NCBI GenBank assembly: GCA_030667035.1
Contig: DAOUWQ010000031.1
Span: 1-8,848, forward strand
Direction of reading: 5' to 3'
Source of the DNA: Candidatus Heimdallarchaeota archaeon
GTDB lineage: Archaea > Asgardarchaeota > Heimdallarchaeia > JABLTI01
DNA: 8,848 bases
Shown here: piece after piece, positions 4,822-8,848 of the stretch
Position numbering within the stretch: the first letter of the stretch is position 1
How the letters are laid out: every line of letters begins with the position of its first letter
Program-made: the position numbers and the translations under genes
Notes under the pieces: model-generated
What the model saw: only the letters and a program-made list of their open reading frames with translations
The model's database searches: none
What the model was told of the DNA's origin: nothing

Positions 4822-6140
4822 CATTTTGTAGTAGTATATTGATTTCCAAGCATCATGGAATTGAAATTCCAATCAGAAATTAGTGTGCTTTTCTCAATAT
4901 CAAAACTCTGACTGAGAATAACAATAAGTTTTAACCCGATAGAATGCCCTGAATCTAGTTCTATGTTATCCTTGATATCTGTATAAGTAGAAATTGGTAG
5001 AGTAATTGTTGCTAATACTCTAATCGTGATATTGGCTGTATAACTAAAAATGCCTCCACCAATTACAACAGATAAGTCCTCAATTGACGAAGCAGGATCA
5101 ACCTGGGAAAGGATATTTGTTGAGACATCAGACGAAATTCTCTGGTATCGCCACTGACGTCCAATTTGAACAGTAGTTTGAGTAATAGGTACCGCTACAA
5201 CTAAGAGAACAAGTACCCAAGCAATTATCTGAAATTTCATTGATCGTTTTGCTTTGATTTTCTTAACAGCTTGAGGTGGTTCCACTTTTCGAATAATGAA
5301 TACTAGTAAACACCCAAGAAAAACACAAGCGACATTTGTTACAAAAAGAATCAAACTTCCTAAGGCGGTGTTCCACTGAAACATTCCAATCGCAATGCCA
5401 ATATTAACTGTAACCGGAAGTAAAGCTGCTGCAGCTGCAACTCCAATTAATATAAGAGAAGTGCCACTTACAAAACAAATACCCGCTGTTAATCCCGAAG
5501 CAATTGCAATAATTAAATTGATAATGTTTGGTTCACCCCGAGCAATAATAAACGCACTTGGCTCGTTTTGTGTTAATTGGTAAGTAAGTCCGATAACAAA
5601 TCCGATGAAAATAGAAATGAATACACCAACTGCTTCTGAAAGTAATCCTTCACGCAAGATTTTTTGATTGGATGTGAGCGCTCCAAAAGCTATCCCAACA
5701 ATGGGGCCCATTAATGGAGCAACTATCATTGAAGCAATTAGAGTAACATAATCATCTCCGATAAGACCCATGGCGGCTAAGATAGAAGAGAGAATAGTCC
5801 ACGCTATAAAATTGAAATCAAGTTTTGAGAGAGAATGAACTTTTTGTTCTAATTCTTCAATCGAAATTCTTCTCAACAATTTATCTTGTTTTCTTGTTCT
5901 CGTTCTAGGGATGGTTGCTTCAATTTCAGTAATGGTTATTCTCCCTTTAACTCTCCCGATACCTAAATCACTAAGGTGCTCTAAAACAAACCCTGTTCTA
6001 GTAGGTATAACAGTAATTAGAATTAAACTATGATCCGAACCTTTTATGTGTTCTATTTGCGAAGGAGAAACAACTTCTATGAGACTTTTTACAATATCAT
6101 CTCCTTCTGCTGCTGGAACCGTTACTTGGATTTGCTTCAT
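4815..6140 (-). CDS. DUF389 family multi-pass membrane protein
   Basis: The 441-residue protein matches the DUF389 hydrophobic-domain family. A soluble N-terminal region of about 105 residues has a ferredoxin-like alternation (MKQIQVTVPAAEGDDIVKSL, HSLILITVIP, GRITITEIEA) and a charged linker. It is followed by about seven membrane helices between residues 108 and 325. The family signature ASMIVAPLMGPI is at 136-147, followed by a second small-residue-rich segment, GVAAAAALLPVTVNIG (233-248). The C-terminal 115 residues form another soluble alpha/beta domain. The family is found in bacteria and archaea; transport or signalling has been suggested but no activity is established, so none is assigned. 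The ATG at 6140 has GAGG on the minus strand 8 bases upstream (6149-6152), a good ribosome site. It is divergent from the small gene at 6300. Confidence 0.85.
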   Translation of the reverse strand: MKQIQVTVPAAEGDDIVKSLIEVVSPSQIEHIKGSDHSLILITVIPTRTGFVLEHLSDLGIGRVKGRITITEIEATIPRTRTRKQDKLLRRISIEELEQKVHSLSKLDFNFIAWTILSSILAAMGLIGDDYVTLIASMIVAPLMGPIVGIAFGALTSNQKILREGLLSEAVGVFISIFIGFVIGLTYQLTQNEPSAFIIARGEPNIINLIIAIASGLTAGICFVSGTSLILIGVAAAAALLPVTVNIGIAIGMFQWNTALGSLILFVTNVACVFLGCLLVFIIRKVEPPQAVKKIKAKRSMKFQIIAWVLVLLVVAVPITQTTVQIGRQWRYQRISSDVSTNILSQVDPASSIEDLSVVIGGGIFSYTANITIRVLATITLPISTYTDIKDNIELDSGHSIGLKLIVILSQSFDIEKSTLISDWNFNSMMLGNQYTTTKWF

Positions 6141-6230
6141 TCATAAATCCTCAAATATATTGAACTAGTATTTGATGTTAGTTTTCTACTCTTTTATTTG
6201 TTGGGGCGCTCATTTTAAACCAAAAATGTT

Positions 6231-6244
6231 TTTCTCGTGAGAAA
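6231..6244. promoter_or_regulatory. Perfect dyad in the DUF389/small-gene divergent region, possible operator
   Basis: TTTCTCgtGAGAAA has six perfect pairs around a 2-base centre. It sits in the 159-bp divergent region, 91 bp from the DUF389 ATG and 56 bp from the GTG of the small gene. It abuts a weak TATA-like stretch, CTATTTTATG (6245-6254), that could serve the plus-strand gene. A repressor binding here could affect both directions. No known regulator site is recognised. Confidence 0.35.
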
Positions 6245-6292
6245 CTATTTTATGCCTTCTCGACTAAAACATTTAGGAATAGAGAGGAAATG

Positions 6293-6307
6293 ATGTGTTG
6301 TGAGTAA
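6293..6307 (+). other. Possible 4-codon upstream ORF overlapping the start of the 105-aa gene
   Basis: AGAGAGG (6281-6287) is the best Shine-Dalgarno match in the area and lies 5 bases before an ATG at 6293. That ATG opens only M-C-C-E followed by TAA (6305-6307), which overlaps the first codons of the next gene in another frame. Either the ribosome site really serves the GTG at 6300 (12-base spacing), or the minigene feeds ribosomes to it by coupling. Confidence 0.25.
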
Positions 6308-6617
6308 TATTAGATTTCCCATGATAATTACTTGCTTTGTTAAGAATCCCCAAAAAACAGCAGATATTTTTGAGAAATTACTAAGAGACATGGGATATGC
6401 AAAAATAAGTGAAAGAGCTTTTGTTCATCAAGGTGGAGAGCAGTTAACTGCAGCAATTACTTTTGGGAAAACCTATTTACCAGAAATTGATTCAATTAGA
6501 GATTGTTTAACAGTATATCTCTCAGACGCTGAGCATGCAATAAATATTGAATTTTGTGATACATTGAATGAATTTCTATCTACAGAGATGCCTACAATTG
6601 GTATATCCTTTTCTTAA
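6300..6617 (+). CDS. Small protein of unknown function (105 aa)
   Basis: I do not recognise this protein. It is soluble, mildly acidic, and has no signal peptide, metal motif or membrane helix. A likely fold is alternating strand-helix: strand MIITCFV (8-14), helix PQKTADIFEKLLRDMGY (17-33), strands around FVHQGGEQLTAAITFG, helix SIRDCLTVYLSDAEHAINIEF and a short tail. This suits a small ferredoxin-like or effector-binding alpha/beta domain, but that is inference. An in-frame TGA at 6291-6293 limits the start: GTG at 6300 is the only upstream candidate and Met8 (6321) the alternative. A purine-rich AGAGAGG lies 12 bases before the GTG. The HdrD-like gene follows after 63 bp on the same strand, so co-transcription is possible. 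Confidence 0.6.
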   Translation: MSNIRFPMIITCFVKNPQKTADIFEKLLRDMGYAKISERAFVHQGGEQLTAAITFGKTYLPEIDSIRDCLTVYLSDAEHAINIEFCDTLNEFLSTEMPTIGISFS

Positions 6618-6624
6618 TTGAATC

Positions 6625-6633
6625 GATATAATA
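6625..6633 (+). promoter_or_regulatory. Weak TATA-like element before the HdrD-like gene
   Basis: GATATAATA starts 8 bases after the stop of the 105-residue gene and about 50 bases before the ATG at 6681. The spacing suits a start near 6655 and a short leader. The 63-bp gap is AT-rich throughout, so chance is likely enough that read-through from the upstream gene remains an equal alternative. Confidence 0.25.
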
Positions 6634-6680
6634 GAAAAAATTAAACGAATTTAGTAAATAGCAAGCGTGTTCTGATAGAA

Positions 6681-7958
6681 ATGCAATACTACGAAAATTG
6701 TGACAAATGCAAAAAATGTTTCCCTTGTCCTGTAACAAGTGGTGACAAAAGTCAAGGAGCATATCCAATAACTCAAGGGCATGGTGATATATGGTATTGT
6801 GCAAATTGCTTCTACTGCGAAGATGTTTGCCCTGATTATTCTCCAAGACAATTTGCAGTAGATTTGCGAAGAACAACTCAACAATTTTCTGAAAGAACAA
6901 TTGACCCAATTAAACAATTAAGAAAACAAGGTTTGTTGTTTGATATAACTAAGACTCTGAATGAGTACAGACTCGATATGGGTTTGCCGTCCATTTTAAA
7001 ACCGAATGTCAACGAAATTGATTTTCTTTATCAAAATGTTTTGGATAAAAAAACAACCTCTTTAACAATGGCCAAAGGGAATAAAGACTCGAGTATCCAA
7101 GGAAAAGATTTCAAAAAAGGGAAGATTGCACTATTTTTAGGTTGTCTGATTCCATATCGAGTACATGATTATGAATTATCTGCAAGAAATTTGATGAAAA
7201 AACTTGACATAGACTATTTGGATTTACCATTTTCATGCTGTGGTTCGATTATGACAGAATCTCAATCAGAAGAACTATGGTTGACAATAAGTGCATACAA
7301 CTTAGCTTTAGCAGAACAATCTGGTGTTGAAACTATTATTACTTTATGTGGGGGTTGTACTGGTAATCTTAGAAGAACAAATAATATCCTACTTGAAAAT
7401 AGCGATAAATTAGTAAAAGTAAATGAGCACTTGAGTAAGATTTCGAAAAATTATTCTGGAAAAATAACGATAAAGCATTTTTCTGAATTCTTATTGGATG
7501 AGAAAATAACTAAGAATTTACAACGTTTGTTGAATCCATCAAAATTAGAAAATCTGCAACAAATATCAGCTAGCGTACAAATACCCTGTCAAGTAATTCG
7601 TCCTGAAAAACATTCACCAAATTCCCACCTCGAAACGAAATTACTAACTAATTTGATGAGATTAACTCAAATCATACTTGTCAAATATCCATATGAATTA
7701 CTGTGTTGTGGCTCATCAATTTTAGCTTATGATGAACAACTGGCATATAAAATAGCTAAGAAAAGAATTGATTCTCTTCTAAAAAGGAATGTTGATGCAC
7801 TAATTCTTGGATGTGGAAATTGCAGTATGAATTTTAGTGTTCATCTTTCTGAGTATTCTGATACACGATTAACAACATTATTTTTCACAGAAGTGCTTGA
7901 CTATGCGTTGGGCACAGCTAATGAAAGAATAGATGAATTACTTAGAGATAAAAAATAA
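6681..7958 (+). CDS. HdrD-like iron-sulfur protein (HdrC-HdrB fusion, two 4Fe-4S motifs plus two CCG domains)
   Basis: The 425-residue soluble protein has the layout of HdrD, the catalytic subunit of heterodisulfide reductase. An N-terminal HdrC-like ferredoxin part has Cys7-10-13-16 and Cys40-43-46-50, the latter a canonical CxxCxxCxxxCP. A linker of about 100 residues leads to two HdrB-type cysteine-rich CCG domains. The first has Cys155, CC186-187 and CxxC223-226; the second has Cys303, CC342-343 and CxxC378-381. In HdrB these cysteines bind the noncubane 4Fe-4S clusters that cleave disulfides. HdrD homologues also occur in non-methanogens, moving electrons to unknown disulfides or in lactate/glycolate-type oxidases, so the substrate is open. 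No HdrA, HdrE, cytochrome b or flavin subunit is nearby. The first cluster motif is one residue short at its last spacing (CxxCxxCxxCP). The ATG at 6681 lacks a strong ribosome site, but no other standard start precedes it before the in-frame stop at 6642. The length matches HdrD (about 410). Confidence 0.85.
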   Translation: MQYYENCDKCKKCFPCPVTSGDKSQGAYPITQGHGDIWYCANCFYCEDVCPDYSPRQFAVDLRRTTQQFSERTIDPIKQLRKQGLLFDITKTLNEYRLDMGLPSILKPNVNEIDFLYQNVLDKKTTSLTMAKGNKDSSIQGKDFKKGKIALFLGCLIPYRVHDYELSARNLMKKLDIDYLDLPFSCCGSIMTESQSEELWLTISAYNLALAEQSGVETIITLCGGCTGNLRRTNNILLENSDKLVKVNEHLSKISKNYSGKITIKHFSEFLLDEKITKNLQRLLNPSKLENLQQISASVQIPCQVIRPEKHSPNSHLETKLLTNLMRLTQIILVKYPYELLCCGSSILAYDEQLAYKIAKKRIDSLLKRNVDALILGCGNCSMNFSVHLSEYSDTRLTTLFFTEVLDYALGTANERIDELLRDKK

Positions 7959-7961
7959 AAT

Positions 7962-7988
7962 GAAGTGCAATTAAGCAATTGCAACTTC
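7962..7988. terminator. Bidirectional stem-loop between convergent HdrD-like and PAP2 genes
   Basis: GAAGTGCAATT (7962-7972) pairs with AATTGCAACTTC (7977-7988) through 11 pairs and one bulged A, around the 4-base loop AAGC. It starts 4 bases after the HdrD-like TAA, and its left arm and loop contain the TAA of the minus-strand PAP2 gene (7971-7973). The hairpin therefore forms at the 3' end of both transcripts. No long T-tract follows on either strand, so it may stabilise 3' ends or act as a processing site rather than a classical terminator. Confidence 0.6.
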
Positions 7989-8848
7989 GCTTTCTTCGAC
8001 TGTTTGATCTTTCTTGTGAGTAAAGAATTTTATTTTCTTAAATAAGACTGGCATTAACAGTCCAATGACGGAATACACAATGGTATATCGGACGAAATCG
8101 TAGAGATAATCTAAAGCATAATTCGTTGTTGCAAAAAGATCGAATAAAGCACTCAATCCAAAGTACACGCCACCAATAAATGCTAATCCGGTAATTATTC
8201 TAAGTAGTTTTGAATACCACTTCAGATTGTTGTTATCCATTTTAATGTAACGAGCTTCGAACCAAAAAAACACAGGGAAAATTATAAGAGCAGCTACTAT
8301 TTTTGCTGAATTTTCTACATCACCTGGTGGCCATTCCACAAATAATCCGGTAAAGAATGTAATAAAGAACACAGCTAGACCGTAACTTACTCCAACAACT
8401 ATCTTTACCCAACTAGGCCATTTATCCATCCAGTTAATGAGAAGGGGGATACTAAAGTATAATGCCGCTAAAATTGCTGCACCAATAAGGAATCCAAGTA
8501 TCACATCACCAATAAAATGCACTCCTAAGAATACACGCGAGATACAAATGAGTAGAATTAGAATTGGAATAACAATATAGAGCCAGATTTTTTTGAAATG
8601 AAGCATAATCCAACCGTACGTTGTTGTAGACGATTGCGCATGTCCTGATGGGGTGCTAAAACCTTCTACTTCAATCATATTATCGCTTATCGATGGTCTA
8701 GGTTTCTTAATTAGTACTTTTAAGAAAAAGTTCAGGAAACTTGCTGTTAACAAAACGTAGATTGCAATTATTGCATCCTTTTTTCTGTATGTCCAAAAGG
8801 CTATCGCTAGTAATACGATATAAAAAATGGGGTCACCAAAATACGTTA
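7971..8848 (-). CDS. PAP2-family membrane phosphatase, 5'-truncated
   Basis: The frame stays open to the right edge, so the N-terminus is missing; 291 residues are visible. All three PAP2 acid-phosphatase motifs are present. Motif 1 is KVLIKKPRP (visible residues 43-51, the Kx6RP form), motif 2 is PSGH (66-69) and motif 3 is SRVFLGVHFIGD (103-114, SRx5HxxxD). His69 and His110 would be the catalytic pair, with Asp114 assisting. The core lies among membrane helices, as in phosphatidate, phosphatidylglycerophosphate and polyprenyl-diphosphate phosphatases. After the core there is an extra C-terminal region of about 160 residues with four to five membrane helices and a charged cytoplasmic-looking tail (THKKDQTVEESEVAIA), longer than minimal PAP2 enzymes. 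The likely reaction is removal of phosphate from a membrane lipid or polyprenyl phosphate at the extracytoplasmic face, but the substrate is not known. The TTG at 8753 is internal, since PAP2-like sequence with membrane helix IFYIVLLAIAFWTY continues upstream. Confidence 0.85.
   Translation of the reverse strand, partial: TYFGDPIFYIVLLAIAFWTYRKKDAIIAIYVLLTASFLNFFLKVLIKKPRPSISDNMIEVEGFSTPSGHAQSSTTTYGWIMLHFKKIWLYIVIPILILLICISRVFLGVHFIGDVILGFLIGAAILAALYFSIPLLINWMDKWPSWVKIVVGVSYGLAVFFITFFTGLFVEWPPGDVENSAKIVAALIIFPVFFWFEARYIKMDNNNLKWYSKLLRIITGLAFIGGVYFGLSALFDLFATTNYALDYLYDFVRYTIVYSVIGLLMPVLFKKIKFFTHKKDQTVEESEVAIA

Noticed and set aside
6681..7958. Part of a methanogenesis HdrABC or HdrDE operon
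   Set aside because: No HdrA, HdrE or other methanogenesis gene is in the window, and HdrD-like proteins are widespread outside methanogens.
8751..8753. TTG as the start of the PAP2 gene
   Set aside because: The frame continues to the window edge with a plausible membrane helix. PAP2 proteins need upstream helices before motif 1.

Overview
The window is AT-rich and almost certainly archaeal. The best evidence is a class III (type IV pilin-like) signal peptide with the archaeal KAVSPVIATILL core, TATA-box-like promoters in the intergenic regions, and a heterodisulfide-reductase HdrD-like iron-sulfur protein. Gene content and base composition would suit an Asgard or related archaeon, but no gene here proves that lineage. 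No tRNA, rRNA, CRISPR array, transposase or integrase is visible.

Layout, left to right. (1) The 3' part of a GalU-type UTP-glucose-1-phosphate uridylyltransferase (+), running in from the left edge. (2) Convergent to it, on the minus strand and read right to left: a type IV pilin-like protein, a flotillin-like SPFH protein, and an NfeD/YqiJ-like membrane protein with an acidic six-residue tandem repeat between its first two membrane helices. (3) A 315-bp divergent region, then a 266-residue cytoplasmic protein of unknown function (+), possibly longin/roadblock-like. (4) A convergent DUF389 membrane protein (-). (5) Divergent from that, a 105-residue orphan (+) followed by a 425-residue HdrC-HdrB fusion (HdrD-like) (+). 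(6) A convergent PAP2-family membrane phosphatase (-), cut by the right edge.

The clearest functional unit is the flotillin/NfeD pair. In bacteria, NfeD-family OB-fold membrane proteins (YuaF, YqiJ) are encoded next to flotillins (YuaG/FloT, YqiK) and are thought to act with them in membrane microdomains. Here the order is reversed (flotillin first), and a stem-loop with a T-tract lies between the genes. The NfeD-like partner carries about eight DxSxDK-type hexads that look recently expanded at DNA level. The other genes look like separate transcription units: surface polysaccharide precursor supply (GalU), a surface filament subunit (pilin), redox chemistry (HdrD-like) and lipid or polyprenyl phosphate dephosphorylation (PAP2).

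At fine scale, two of the three convergent junctions contain a strong stem-loop overlapping the stop codon of the minus-strand gene. Two predicted promoters, for flotillin and for the 266-residue protein, share the 10-mer TATATACTCG. The flotillin leader contains three consecutive inverted repeats.
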